Origin: Ruminococcus sp.
Lineage (GTDB): Bacteria; Bacillota; Clostridia; Oscillospirales; Ruminococcaceae
Length of the DNA: 54,568 bases
Direction of reading: 5' to 3'
Assembly: GCA_030531185.1 (NCBI GenBank)
Contig: JAUNOG010000011.1
Location: 1 to 54,568 of the forward strand
The notes beneath the pieces are model-generated. The model worked only from the letters and a program-made list of their open reading frames with translations, ran no database searches and was not told the origin of the DNA. The translations under genes were made by a program, and so were the position numbers. Of the stretch, positions 33,839 through 43,060 are shown piece after piece (within the stretch, counting starts at the first letter, position 1; each line of letters begins with the position of its first letter).

Positions 33839-34531
33839 TTATTCCGTCATAAGCCGCTGAACCTCGGCGGCGTCTGCGTCCGCAGTATTGCTGCTGAACA
33901 CAATGCAGCCCTTTTCCATTACGTTTACCGTATCGGTGTTCTGCATTACGAAATCAAGATACTGTTCGACCAGCAGAACGGTAATGCCTTTCCATTCGTT
34001 GATTTTTTTAATCGCCGCTCCGATGTCCTTGATTATCGACGGCTGAATGCCCTCCGTAGGCTCGTCAAGAATAAGTATCTTAGGATCTGCGGCAAGCGCT
34101 CTGGCGATCGCAAGCTGCTGCTGCTGACCGCCTGAAAGGTCTCCGCCCTTTCGCTTTGCAAACTTAGGCAGAATAGGAAAAAGATCATACAGATAATCGG
34201 GAACAGTCCCCTTGCCGCCCAAGGGCTGTAAGCCAAGCTCTATGTTTTCCTGCACCGTCATATGCGGGAAAATGTCGCGTCCTTGGGGAACATAGCCGAT
34301 ACCCATTTTTACCCGCTCATATACAGGCTTTTTGATGATGTTCTCACCGTCAAAAAGTATTTCTCCGCAGGGAGTTTTCACAATTCCCATTATGCTTTTG
34401 AGCGTGGTGCTTTTTCCTACGCCGTTTCTGCCGATAAGACCTACTATTTTTCCTTTGGGAATATCCAGAGACAGCCCCTCTATTACGCGGCTTTCGCCGT
34501 AGTAGGAATCCACATTTTTTAGTTTCAGCAT
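33839..34531 (-). CDS. urtE: Urea ABC transporter ATPase UrtE
   Basis: About 230 residues of the LivF-like branch. Walker A GRNGVGKST, signature LSGGQQQQLAIAR, Walker B ILILDEPTEGIQPSII (the EGIQPS wording is typical of UrtE). It energises high-affinity urea uptake together with UrtD. ATG 34531 follows GAGGAGGAG and lies one base after the urtD stop; the frame itself extends 17 codons further. Fifth gene of urtABCDE. Confidence 0.93.
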   Translation of the reverse strand: MLKLKNVDSYYGESRVIEGLSLDIPKGKIVGLIGRNGVGKSTTLKSIMGIVKTPCGEILFDGENIIKKPVYERVKMGIGYVPQGRDIFPHMTVQENIELGLQPLGGKGTVPDYLYDLFPILPKFAKRKGGDLSGGQQQQLAIARALAADPKILILDEPTEGIQPSIIKDIGAAIKKINEWKGITVLLVEQYLDFVMQNTDTVNVMEKGCIVFSSNTADADAAEVQRLMTE

Positions 34532-34532
34532 T

Positions 34533-35312
34533 TTATTCTCCTCCTCTGCCGAGATATACCGCCTGAACTGTCTTGTCGGCAAGTACGTCGTTTATGTTGC
34601 CCTCCATAAGCATTTTGCCCTCGTGGAGAACGGTTACGATATCCGCCGCCTGCTTTACAAAATCCATATCGTGCTCGATAACTATTATCGTACATTCTTT
34701 TTTTATCTCTTTGAGTATTTCTCCGGTTTTGAAGGTCTCGGGCTTGCCCATACCCGCAGCCGGCTCGTCGAGCATAATGATCTCGGGCTTTTGAAGAAGC
34801 TGCATTGCGATCTCAAGCCATTGCTTTTGACCGTGAGCAAGACTTCCCGCTCTTGCGTCCGCGCGGTCCTCCAGACCTACGCGCTTGAGAGTATCGTGTA
34901 TATTAGTCATATCCTCCTCCGAGGGCTTGCGGAAAATGGAATCGAGTATTCCCTTATGCCCTTTCAGAGAGAGTATCATATTTTCCGTTACGGTAAGATT
35001 TACAAACACCGAGGGGACCTGAAATTTTCTGCCTACGCCCTCCTGTACGATTTTGTATTCTTTCATACCCGTAAGTCGGATAGGCTCTTTATCCTTGGGG
35101 TGAAAAATTACCGTACCTGCGGTAGGCTTTGTTTTGGCGCATATAATATCCAGCAGAGTGGTTTTTCCCGCGCCGTTGGGGCCGATGAAAAAATGTACCG
35201 TATTGCGCTTTACTTTGGTCTTTACATCGGTAAGCGCATAAAAGCCGTCAAAGGAAACTGAAATATTGTTTATTTCCAGAACATAGTCGTCCGTATGTTT
35301 TACATTGCTCAT
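34533..35312 (-). CDS. urtD: Urea ABC transporter ATPase UrtD
   Basis: 259 residues of the LivG-like branch. Walker A GPNGAGKTT, a signature read as LAHGQKQWLEIAMQ (typical of UrtD rather than LivG), Walker B IIMLDEPAAGM. It pairs with UrtE on the inner membrane face. The ATG follows AAAGGAGG and adjoins the urtC stop as TAAATG. Confidence 0.94.
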   Translation of the reverse strand: MSNVKHTDDYVLEINNISVSFDGFYALTDVKTKVKRNTVHFFIGPNGAGKTTLLDIICAKTKPTAGTVIFHPKDKEPIRLTGMKEYKIVQEGVGRKFQVPSVFVNLTVTENMILSLKGHKGILDSIFRKPSEEDMTNIHDTLKRVGLEDRADARAGSLAHGQKQWLEIAMQLLQKPEIIMLDEPAAGMGKPETFKTGEILKEIKKECTIIVIEHDMDFVKQAADIVTVLHEGKMLMEGNINDVLADKTVQAVYLGRGGE

Positions 35313-36419
35313 TTACTGCGCCTCCTTTACCGTTTCGGCGGAGCTTTTCTTACCCTTGAGCTTGTGGAAAAGCGCGGGAAGCTGTTCCTTGACAATTCCC
35401 ACAATACCGCCCTTGAAGAAGATAATTGTAATGCAGAAGACAGCGCCGATTATGTACTGCCATATCTCGACCATACTGCCCGAGCTTAAATTGTATTCGC
35501 AGAGATTGATGAGGAACGCCCCGATAACCGCGCCGATGATCGTTCCTCTGCCGCCTACGGCTACCCATATTACCATTGTGATAGAATAGGATATCGTCAT
35601 CTGCGAGGGGGTGATACTGCCGTTGAAGTTAACGAAGATCGCTCCCGCAATACCCGCAATGGCGGCTGAAAGCACATATATAAACGTCTTGTAGCGGCTT
35701 ACCTGATAGCCTGAGAAGTAGGTTCTGTTTTCGCCGTCGCGTATTGCAATAAGCAGTTTTCCGAATTTGCGGTTTACAAGGAATTTCGCCAGTGCATAGA
35801 TCAGCACAAGAATAAACAGCGCGACATAGAAAAGCTTGAACATTTCCGTCCTGTGAGCCGAACCCTTTATGCTGCCGAAAACTGTCTTTATTTCCGTAAT
35901 TCCCACATTGCCGTTTGTATAAGTCGAAAGAGCGATGAAGATAGAATATGCCGCCCACGTAAGAGCCTGAGAGATTATCGAAAAGTAAACTCCCTTGACG
36001 CGGTTTTTGAAAATGAAATATCCGATTATATACGCTACCAGAGAGGGTACGAGAATAATCATAATCAGAGTTACGGGGAAATACTGAAACGGCTTCCACA
36101 TAAGAGGCAGCTCGGTAAGTCCGCCGATGTGCATAAAGTCGGTGATATTTCCGCCTGTTTCCTGCAATTTCAGGTACATTGCCATTGCATATCCGCCCAG
36201 TGCGAAATACAAGCCGTGACCTAAGCTGAGAATTCCCGTATAGCCCCAGATCAGATCAAGTCCTATCGCCACTATTGCAAAGGCAATACACTTGCCGAGG
36301 AAAAGCACCGTTGACGAACCGCTTAAAAGACCTGCGTTAAGGAAAAGAGGCATCAATGCCAGTACTATCACGATAAGCGCAAAGCAGATGTTTCCGCCCT
36401 GCTTTTTTATGAATTTCAT
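35313..36419 (-). CDS. urtC: Urea ABC transporter permease UrtC
   Basis: About 368 residues, LivM-like, with 9-10 predicted membrane helices. Family features are LDLIWGYTGILSLGHGLYFALGGYAMAMYL-type segment near residue 60 (GYTGILSLGHG) and GRGTIIGAVIGA near the end. ATG 36419 is preceded by AAAGGAGAGG; the frame reaches 36449. The C-terminus is a charged tail of about 30 residues. Confidence 0.94.
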   Translation of the reverse strand: MKFIKKQGGNICFALIVIVLALMPLFLNAGLLSGSSTVLFLGKCIAFAIVAIGLDLIWGYTGILSLGHGLYFALGGYAMAMYLKLQETGGNITDFMHIGGLTELPLMWKPFQYFPVTLIMIILVPSLVAYIIGYFIFKNRVKGVYFSIISQALTWAAYSIFIALSTYTNGNVGITEIKTVFGSIKGSAHRTEMFKLFYVALFILVLIYALAKFLVNRKFGKLLIAIRDGENRTYFSGYQVSRYKTFIYVLSAAIAGIAGAIFVNFNGSITPSQMTISYSITMVIWVAVGGRGTIIGAVIGAFLINLCEYNLSSGSMVEIWQYIIGAVFCITIIFFKGGIVGIVKEQLPALFHKLKGKKSSAETVKEAQ

Positions 36420-36438
36420 AGTAATGTCCTCTCCTTTC

Positions 36439-37344
36439 TTATTCGTCAAGGTTTCTGCTCTTGATCACAAACAGACCCTGCGGACGCTTCTGCAAGAATA
36501 TGATAACGATAAGCAGAACGATAGCCTTTGCGATCGTGGAGGAGGTGTAGTTTTCTGTGAAAATGCTTGCCGAACCGATAATAGTCGAGCCTATCACCGT
36601 ACCCAGCAGCTTGCCTACTCCGCCGAGAACTACCGCCATAAAGGAATTGACTATGTAGCTTTGTCCGACGGTAGAGTCGATAGAGCCCAACAGCGCAACC
36701 GAACAGCCTGCTATTCCCGCAAGACCCGAACCTATCGCAAACGTGATATTGTCCACCTTTCGGGAGTTGATACCCATACACTGAGCCATAGTTCTGTTCT
36801 GCATTACGGCTCTCATCTGCTTGCCGAAATTGGACTTGTACATAATGAGCCAAACCAGGAACAGGCACAGCGCTACCATAAGAATGATAAATAAACGGTT
36901 GTAGGAAAAGGTACAGCCGCCGATAGTAATTCCTCCGTTTAAAAAGGACGGCGCGTTTACGTTAACGCCCTGCGTACCGAAAATGCTTCTCGCCGCCTGC
37001 TGGAGGATAAGGCTTATGCCCCATGTAGCAAGCAGGCTGTCTATCTCGCGTCCGTAAAGTCTGCGGATAACCAGCTTTTCAAGCAGACTTCCCAGAAGGA
37101 AGGTCACAAAGAACGCCGCGGGTATCGCAGCGAAATAATAGATATCCCGCATACTTTCCGGAAGATATTTATTGAAAATTTCCTGAACGACATAAGTGGT
37201 ATATGCGCCTATCATCACAAATTCGCCGTGCGCCATATTGATGACCCTCATAAGACCGAAGGTAATAGCAAGACCCAGCGAGGTAAGCAGAATAATGGAG
37301 CTGAGGCTTACGCCGTTGAACAGTGTATTTACAAACTGATCCAT
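36439..37344 (-). CDS. urtB: Urea ABC transporter permease UrtB
   Basis: 301 residues, LivH-like, about eight membrane helices. The NMAHGEFVMIGAY segment (about 34-46), RLYGREIDSLLATWG and QNRTMAQCMGIN are characteristic of UrtB. It forms the membrane channel with UrtC. The ATG follows AAAGGAGTG. It lies 107 bases after urtA, with a stable hairpin in between. Confidence 0.94.
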   Translation of the reverse strand: MDQFVNTLFNGVSLSSIILLTSLGLAITFGLMRVINMAHGEFVMIGAYTTYVVQEIFNKYLPESMRDIYYFAAIPAAFFVTFLLGSLLEKLVIRRLYGREIDSLLATWGISLILQQAARSIFGTQGVNVNAPSFLNGGITIGGCTFSYNRLFIILMVALCLFLVWLIMYKSNFGKQMRAVMQNRTMAQCMGINSRKVDNITFAIGSGLAGIAGCSVALLGSIDSTVGQSYIVNSFMAVVLGGVGKLLGTVIGSTIIGSASIFTENYTSSTIAKAIVLLIVIIFLQKRPQGLFVIKSRNLDE

Positions 37345-37385
37345 AAAAACACTCCTTTGCCGAATGTCTGTTTTACTCTTAAATA

Positions 37386-37411
37386 TTGCGCGGCTCTTTA
37401 AAACCGCGCAA
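37386..37411 (-). promoter_or_regulatory. Intercistronic hairpin between urtA and urtB
   Basis: TTGCGCGG (37386-37393) with CCGCGCAA (37404-37411), no T run in either direction. Such stems after a binding-protein gene often stabilise the upstream message or lower downstream expression. Confidence 0.55.
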
Positions 37412-37451
37412 CATCAAGAATAAATCATAAGGTTAATTAGGGAAATCCTGA

Positions 37452-38681
37452 TTATTCAAGCGGCTGAATGCCTGCCTTGACCGCCCAGTCGTATGTGGAA
37501 AGGTACGGATCGGGTTCTACGGGGTCGGTTGAATATATCTCATTGATAAGACCGTCTGAGCCGACTTCGCCTATTCTTACAGGCTTTACAAGGTGATGAT
37601 TTTCGCCGTTGAGCTTTACCGTTCCCTCGGGAGCGTCAAATGAGATATCTCCCGACTCGATAGCTGCGATCACGTCGTCTACCTCAAAGCTGTCCGCCTT
37701 TTCGCAAGCCGCTTTCCATAGATAAACCGCGTCGTACGCCGCCTCGGCGGGGTCGGAGGTCACTCTGCTCTCGCCGAACTTATCCTTGTATGCCTTTACG
37801 AATTCGGTATTTTTCTCAGTGTCGGTAGTCTGATAGTAGTTCCATGAAACAAGGTGTCCCTGAAGAATGTCGGAACCTATAGTAGCGACCTCCTCCTCGG
37901 CGATAGAGAATGACATTGTCATATATTCCTTGCTGGTGTAGTTCTTTTCGCTCATCTGCTTGAAGAACGAAACGTTTCCCGTACCGTTAAGGGTGTTGAT
38001 GATAACGTCGGGCTTTGCGGCTTCGATCTTTGCAATGATCGCCGCAAAATCTGTCTGTTCCATATCGGCGTATTCCTCGCCCACTACCTCAAGCCCCGCA
38101 TTGGAGACCTGAGCGTTTATGATCATATTTGCGGTTCTCGGGAATACATAGTCCGAGCCAAGCAGGAAGAATTTCTTGTAGCCCTGCTCGATAAGATAAT
38201 CGATAGCGGGAACGATCTGCTGATTGGGAGCAGCTCCCGTATAAACTATATTGGAGGAGCTTTCCATACCCTCGTACTGAACGGGATAGAAAAGCAACGC
38301 GTCGTACTCCTCAACGATAGGCTTGACTGCCTTTCTGGACGATGACGTCCAGCAGCCGAAAATTGCCGATACGCCCTCGCTGTCTACCAGCTTTTCCGCC
38401 TTTGTGGCAAAGGTTGAAGGCTCTGATGCTCCGTCCTCCTCAACATATTCGATCTGCTTGCCGTTAACGCCGCCCGCCGCATTGATCTCCTCAATAGCAA
38501 GCACCTCGGCGTCGCGCACCGACTTTTCGCTGATAGCCATTGAGCCCGTCAACGAATGGAGAAGTCCGACCTTTACGGTATCTTCGCTTTCCTCCTTTTT
38601 GCCGCAGGCGGTAGTCATTGTCGCCGCGATAGCAGCTGCGGACATAACTGCCAGAAATCTCTTGAGTTTTGAATTTTTCAT
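37452..38681 (-). CDS. urtA: Urea ABC transporter substrate-binding lipoprotein UrtA
   Basis: About 409 residues. A lipoprotein signal ends TTAC (Cys anchor). The mature part is a type I periplasmic-binding fold of the UrtA family: VGLLHSLTGSMAISEKSVRDAE, INAAGGVNGKQIEYV, GCWTSSSRKAV, and the near-C-terminal DPYLSTYDWAVKAGIQ. It captures urea (or short amides) outside the membrane. ATG 38681 follows GGAGGG; the frame extends six codons further. It heads urtABCDE. Confidence 0.94.
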   Translation of the reverse strand: MKNSKLKRFLAVMSAAAIAATMTTACGKKEESEDTVKVGLLHSLTGSMAISEKSVRDAEVLAIEEINAAGGVNGKQIEYVEEDGASEPSTFATKAEKLVDSEGVSAIFGCWTSSSRKAVKPIVEEYDALLFYPVQYEGMESSSNIVYTGAAPNQQIVPAIDYLIEQGYKKFFLLGSDYVFPRTANMIINAQVSNAGLEVVGEEYADMEQTDFAAIIAKIEAAKPDVIINTLNGTGNVSFFKQMSEKNYTSKEYMTMSFSIAEEEVATIGSDILQGHLVSWNYYQTTDTEKNTEFVKAYKDKFGESRVTSDPAEAAYDAVYLWKAACEKADSFEVDDVIAAIESGDISFDAPEGTVKLNGENHHLVKPVRIGEVGSDGLINEIYSTDPVEPDPYLSTYDWAVKAGIQPLE

Positions 38682-38729
38682 AATGTTTCCCTCCGTCATA
38701 AAATACTTTCCATACTATAAACAACAAAA

Positions 38730-38764
38730 AATCGGTTCTGCCGAAAAAATCAGCACAACCGACC
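38730..38764 (-). terminator. Terminator between cytidylate-kinase-like gene and urtA
   Basis: On the minus strand TCGGTT-TGC and GCA-AACCGA pair around a T-rich loop and are followed by TTTTTTG. It separates urtA from the genes upstream, so urtA must have its own promoter. Confidence 0.65.
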
Positions 38765-38784
38765 ACATTGTCGAATATTGATTG

Positions 38785-39477
38785 TTATTTAAAGCCAAGC
38801 TGCTGCAAGGCTTTATCGTTCTCAGCGGTACCCTTTTTGCTGAGAATATCTTCGCCGAGCTTTATTTTCAGATACTGAATTATCAGCTCCGTACATTTTT
38901 CGCGTCCTATTCTGTCGGAATTAAGGGTCATATCGTAAAGAACGGGATTTGTCCAGACCTCGCCGCCCGTGTAGTACTTGTAGTAATCCGCGCGGTATCT
39001 GTCGGTCTGATAGATCATCTTGTGAGCCTCGTCCTCCGTAACCCCCAGCCTTTCGGTTATAGACTTGACGCAGTATGCTCTGGGCGCTTCGATATAGACG
39101 CTGACAACATTGTCATAGTCGCGAAGCAGATGATTTGCGCACTTTCCGATAATTATGCAGGACTGATTTCTGCCCAGCTCCCTGATGATCTTCGCCTGAA
39201 TATTGTACAGGTTCACATCGGAAATAAAGCTGCGGTCGGTAGGTTCGACAATGTCGTCGCTGTTGTGCGATTTCATAAGCCGCTTGATCATATGATAGCC
39301 TCTGAGCTTTTCGTCTACCTGAAAGAAAAGATCCTTATTAATGCCGCTGTAATTTGAAGCCATATGAAGTATCTGGCTTTCGTAGCAGGGAATACCCAGC
39401 CGCTTTGACAGATCAAGACCTATCTGCTTGCCGCCGCTGCCGAAGCCTCGGGCGATCGTGATAACGTAATTGTCCAT
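38785..39477 (-). CDS. Cytidylate kinase-like family protein (AAA_26)
   Basis: About 230 residues. The N-terminal VITIARGFGSGGKQIGLDLSKRL is the P-loop of this clostridial family; CIIIGKCANHLL and the arginine-rich lid (YQTDRYRADYYKYYTG) follow. It resembles nucleoside monophosphate kinases but its true substrate is not known; cmk itself is usually elsewhere and more canonical. ATG 39477 (GGAGG 8 bases before) is better than 39486. An extended -10 (TGATATAAT near 39510) lies upstream and a terminator follows. Confidence 0.85.
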   Translation of the reverse strand: MDNYVITIARGFGSGGKQIGLDLSKRLGIPCYESQILHMASNYSGINKDLFFQVDEKLRGYHMIKRLMKSHNSDDIVEPTDRSFISDVNLYNIQAKIIRELGRNQSCIIIGKCANHLLRDYDNVVSVYIEAPRAYCVKSITERLGVTEDEAHKMIYQTDRYRADYYKYYTGGEVWTNPVLYDMTLNSDRIGREKCTELIIQYLKIKLGEDILSKKGTAENDKALQQLGFK

Positions 39478-39603
39478 TGTTCTCACCTCCGTTTATCATA
39501 GTTAAATTATATCAGGGGGGAGGGAAGATTAAAACACAAAAAAGCAGAGAAATACCAATAAATTTCAGTACAGACAGGCTGATCTTTCCAATAATAACCG
39601 CGT

Positions 39604-40359
39604 CTATTTTTTGAATTCTGAGGGAGTTTTGCCTGTTATCTCCTTGAAGATCTTTGTAAAATAATCCGTTGAGGAATACCCCAGCATTTCGCTCAGCTGG
39701 TAGGTTTTGTAGTTTCCCGTCGCAATAAGCTCCTTGGCGTATTCGACCTTTAAAACGGAGGAAAATCTGCTGAAGGAGACCCCCATTTGCTGTTTGAACA
39801 GTTTTCCGAAGTAGTCCTTATTGAAATTCAAATGCTCCGCCATTTCGTCCATAGAGACTATCCTGCCGCTGTTTTCCGAGAAATATTCGCAGACCTGTTT
39901 TATAAAGCCGCTTTCGTCCGCCTGTCTGCTCACGAACCGCAGCGCCGCCTCAACGTTCTGGGCAAGAGGAATATTTTCCGCTCTTTCGGACAGATAGGAG
40001 TTTGTACGCATAAGAGCCTCTTTAAGCTTTTTTTCGTCCACGGGCTTTAGTATGTAATCGAAAGCGCCCAGAATAAGTCCCTGCCGGGCGTATTCAAACT
40101 CGTCGTAAGAGCTTATGAAAATCACGCATACGTCTATTTCCCGCTTTTTTATTTCACGCAGAAGCTCTATCCCGTCTACAAAGGGCATTCTTATATCGGT
40201 AATGACCAGATCGAATTTTTCCTTTTCAAGCGTTTCCAGCGCGTCTTTTCCGTTTGAGACCTCTGCGTCTATTTTAAAGCCGCATTCGTTCCATACCGTC
40301 ATTTTTGAATAAATAAAGCGCATTGCCGAGTCGTCATCGGCAAGAAGTATTCTGTACAT
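39604..40359 (-). CDS. Response regulator, receiver + AraC-type HTH
   Basis: About 251 residues. The receiver (about 1-120) has LLADDD acidic residues and the phospho-Asp in VITDIRMPFVDG. The C-terminal 100 residues are an AraC/XylS double HTH (MDEMAEHLNFNKDYFGKLFKQQMG and LSEMLGYSSTDYFTKIFKE). It resembles YesN-type regulators. ATG 40359 follows AGGAGGAG and overlaps the end of the kinase gene, so they are one unit. It lies between the divergent urea-uptake and urease operons and may control one or both. Confidence 0.9.
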   Translation of the reverse strand: MYRILLADDDSAMRFIYSKMTVWNECGFKIDAEVSNGKDALETLEKEKFDLVITDIRMPFVDGIELLREIKKREIDVCVIFISSYDEFEYARQGLILGAFDYILKPVDEKKLKEALMRTNSYLSERAENIPLAQNVEAALRFVSRQADESGFIKQVCEYFSENSGRIVSMDEMAEHLNFNKDYFGKLFKQQMGVSFSRFSSVLKVEYAKELIATGNYKTYQLSEMLGYSSTDYFTKIFKEITGKTPSEFKK

Positions 40360-40369
40360 AATTCTCCTC

Positions 40370-43060
40370 CTAGCTGTCTGCAAACCGTTCGGTTATCTTT
40401 GTAAAATCGTATCTCTGAACATACTCTTTTAATTCTCTGAATTTATCCTTTCCAAGATTTTCTTTAAAACTGTCGCTGTTTTCTTCAAAGTATTCCGCCG
40501 CTGTTATGTCGTAATCGCGGCACAGCCGTATGAATTTTTCATACTTTTCTTCAAACGGAACATTGTCCTTGTTTTTGCCGTACGCCTTGTTTTTATCCGA
40601 AAAAGCCTGCATCTCTCCGACAGTCTCCTCCCACGCGGAATAGAATTCTTCGGCGCTGCCGCAGTTATTTTCTTTAAGCTCACCGTTTAATGTCCGCGCC
40701 GTATCGTAAAGCCTTTGACAGCATAAATTTCCCGAAACTCCGATAACGTCGTGGAGAATTCGCCGCGCCGTTGAAAAGTTACCGTTATTGATATGTTCCG
40801 AAATATATTCGCAGGTATGTCTGTTAAGCTGTAAAAATCTGTTGACGGAGCTGATAAGCGCAGTCATATTGCCTCCGAGATTTTGCAGACACATCTCATA
40901 ATCAAACGCGGAATTAACGTCCGTACGAAGCAATTGCGGAGAATGTTTTACAATGCCCAGATATTTTTCTATCATATCCCGCAGTTTGTCGGGCTTAAAG
41001 GGCTTTGACATATAATCGTTCATTCCCGATTTTCGTACCTTATCCTCAACGCCCAGAATCACGTCGGCGGTAAGGGCGATTATCGGAGTTAAACGGCAGG
41101 CGCTGATATTCCTTATGCGTTTTGCCGTCTCATATCCGTCCATATCGGGCATATGCAGATCGAGGAATATCAGGTCGGGAGTATTTTTTTCGGCGGCGTC
41201 CAAAGCGGATTTTCCGCTTTCAGCCGTTACGACCTCCGCACCGTAGGCTTGCAGTATCTCTTTTTCAATGTCGAGATTTACTTTGTTGTCGTCCACAAGA
41301 AGAATAAGCGCGCTTTCGCTTAAAGGAGTATCCCTGCCGTCTTGGCTTATCTCGTCGGTTTTGCAGCCGTATTCAAATTCAATAATAAAGCGGAAACATG
41401 AGCCTTTGCCCTTTTCCGATCGGACCTCGATACCGTATTTCCCTCCGCTTAAATTCTGCACTATCATCTGGGAAATAGGCAGTCCCAGACCTGTGCCGCC
41501 GAATTTTCTTGTAACTCCTGCGTCGCTTTGAACAAAAGGCTCGAAAATTTTTGTTATATCCTCCTCAGCTATCCCTATTCCCGTATCGGTCACAGCGAAT
41601 TCCATTACCGCTTTGCCGTTTTCGTCTCTCAGATATTCTGCGGAAAGCACGATCTCCCCGTCGGAAGTAAATTTCAGTGCATTGCCCAGCAGATTAATAA
41701 GGATTTGTCTCAGGCGCAGAGAGTCGCCCTTGACGTACATCGGGATATCTCCCGAAATATCAAGCCTGAGCGCGATGTTTTTCTGCATTGCGCCGTTTTC
41801 CATTATGCTGCGGATATCCTGCAAAAGCTCGATCAAATTAAAATCGGTGCTTTCAAACTGCATATTCCCCGACTCTATTTTTGAAAAGTCCAGAACGTTA
41901 TTGATAAGCTCCAGCAGATTTTCAGATGATATTTCAATACATCGGCAGTATTTTTTCTGCTTTTCGTTAAGCTCAGTACGCTCAAGAAGATAGAGATACC
42001 CCGTAATGGCATTCAGCGGAGTACGCAGCTCGTGGCTCATTTGAGCGAAAAATTCGCTTTTGGCATTGTTTGCCTTATCAGCCTCGTCCCTTGCAATGCG
42101 CATTTTCTGCTCCGCCTCGGTGCGCTTTTTAAGCTCCTTACTGAGTATCAGAGAAAGATGATTGAATATCTTGCCGAAACGGTAAAGCTCATACGCTCCC
42201 TGCGGAGTGACCCTCAGCTTACTGCCTGCGATCTGCTCTTCGTTTCCCATATATGAAAGCTCGTTTGAATACTCGTTTATCGGTCTTATGTATAGGAAAT
42301 TCAAGCCCAAAAGCAAAACAGCGATCAATGCAAGCACGGCGGCGGAAAATATCACCTGAACATATGAGGCAAAGCTCCGCCCGACAGCCGCCTCGGCAAC
42401 CTCGCTGTCCAGACGTTCGCCCAGAGCCTTCTGAAACTCCTCTATAGGAGACATTATAAGCGTTTTGGAGTCGTCATAAAAGCTGTCGTAAAGTATCTCA
42501 CGCGCTTTTATCGACATTTGCTCGGGCGAAAGCGACATATATTCAACGGGAAGCTCATATTGTTCAATATATTTTACATAGCCGTACAGCCTTTGGTCGT
42601 AGAGAAAATCCTCGGCGGTCTTTTTCTGAGCTGAAAGCGTAAGCCTCATAGAAACGATTTCCGTTTCGATCAGGGTATCGGAATAGCTTTTTGCGTCCAG
42701 CATAAGCTTTTTCTCGTTCTCGGGAGGATCGTATGAGAACAGCTCGTCTATAACGGTCTCCCTTGTCTTTTTTTCGTTCACTTCGTACCAGTAATTGTAC
42801 AAATGCTCGATATTTCCTGTTACGGAATATTTTCTCGCTTCGTCCGTAAGATAGTCGGAGGCATCCGCCAGCGACTGTCCCAAGGCGGAAAGCTCTATTC
42901 TGTTCTGCTGAGCCTGAGCCTCTCTGTTAACGCAGATACTAACATAGCGGTTGCTGATTATCATTATAATTGTGACCGCAATAAACATAAATGCCGCGGC
43001 AAAGGATATTTTTTTCCTGTTGAACATTTTTGACGTTTTGTTGAATGTGCGCTTAGGCAT
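40370..43060 (-). CDS. Membrane hybrid histidine kinase (sensor - HisKA - HATPase - receiver - HPt)
   Basis: 896 residues. A membrane helix (about 17-37) and a second one (about 236-258) enclose an extracellular helical sensor domain of about 200 residues. Then come a HAMP-like linker, HisKA (MSHELRTPLNAI), HATPase (NLLGNALKFT, DTGIGIAEEDI, GGTGLGLPIS), a receiver (IFLDLHMPDMDG) and a C-terminal HPt domain (RRILHDVIGVSGNL). This is a full phosphorelay in one chain, ready to pass phosphate to the AraC-type regulator encoded downstream. The signal is unknown; no named sensor domain is recognised. Confidence 0.9.
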   Translation of the reverse strand: MPKRTFNKTSKMFNRKKISFAAAFMFIAVTIIMIISNRYVSICVNREAQAQQNRIELSALGQSLADASDYLTDEARKYSVTGNIEHLYNYWYEVNEKKTRETVIDELFSYDPPENEKKLMLDAKSYSDTLIETEIVSMRLTLSAQKKTAEDFLYDQRLYGYVKYIEQYELPVEYMSLSPEQMSIKAREILYDSFYDDSKTLIMSPIEEFQKALGERLDSEVAEAAVGRSFASYVQVIFSAAVLALIAVLLLGLNFLYIRPINEYSNELSYMGNEEQIAGSKLRVTPQGAYELYRFGKIFNHLSLILSKELKKRTEAEQKMRIARDEADKANNAKSEFFAQMSHELRTPLNAITGYLYLLERTELNEKQKKYCRCIEISSENLLELINNVLDFSKIESGNMQFESTDFNLIELLQDIRSIMENGAMQKNIALRLDISGDIPMYVKGDSLRLRQILINLLGNALKFTSDGEIVLSAEYLRDENGKAVMEFAVTDTGIGIAEEDITKIFEPFVQSDAGVTRKFGGTGLGLPISQMIVQNLSGGKYGIEVRSEKGKGSCFRFIIEFEYGCKTDEISQDGRDTPLSESALILLVDDNKVNLDIEKEILQAYGAEVVTAESGKSALDAAEKNTPDLIFLDLHMPDMDGYETAKRIRNISACRLTPIIALTADVILGVEDKVRKSGMNDYMSKPFKPDKLRDMIEKYLGIVKHSPQLLRTDVNSAFDYEMCLQNLGGNMTALISSVNRFLQLNRHTCEYISEHINNGNFSTARRILHDVIGVSGNLCCQRLYDTARTLNGELKENNCGSAEEFYSAWEETVGEMQAFSDKNKAYGKNKDNVPFEEKYEKFIRLCRDYDITAAEYFEENSDSFKENLGKDKFRELKEYVQRYDFTKITERFADS

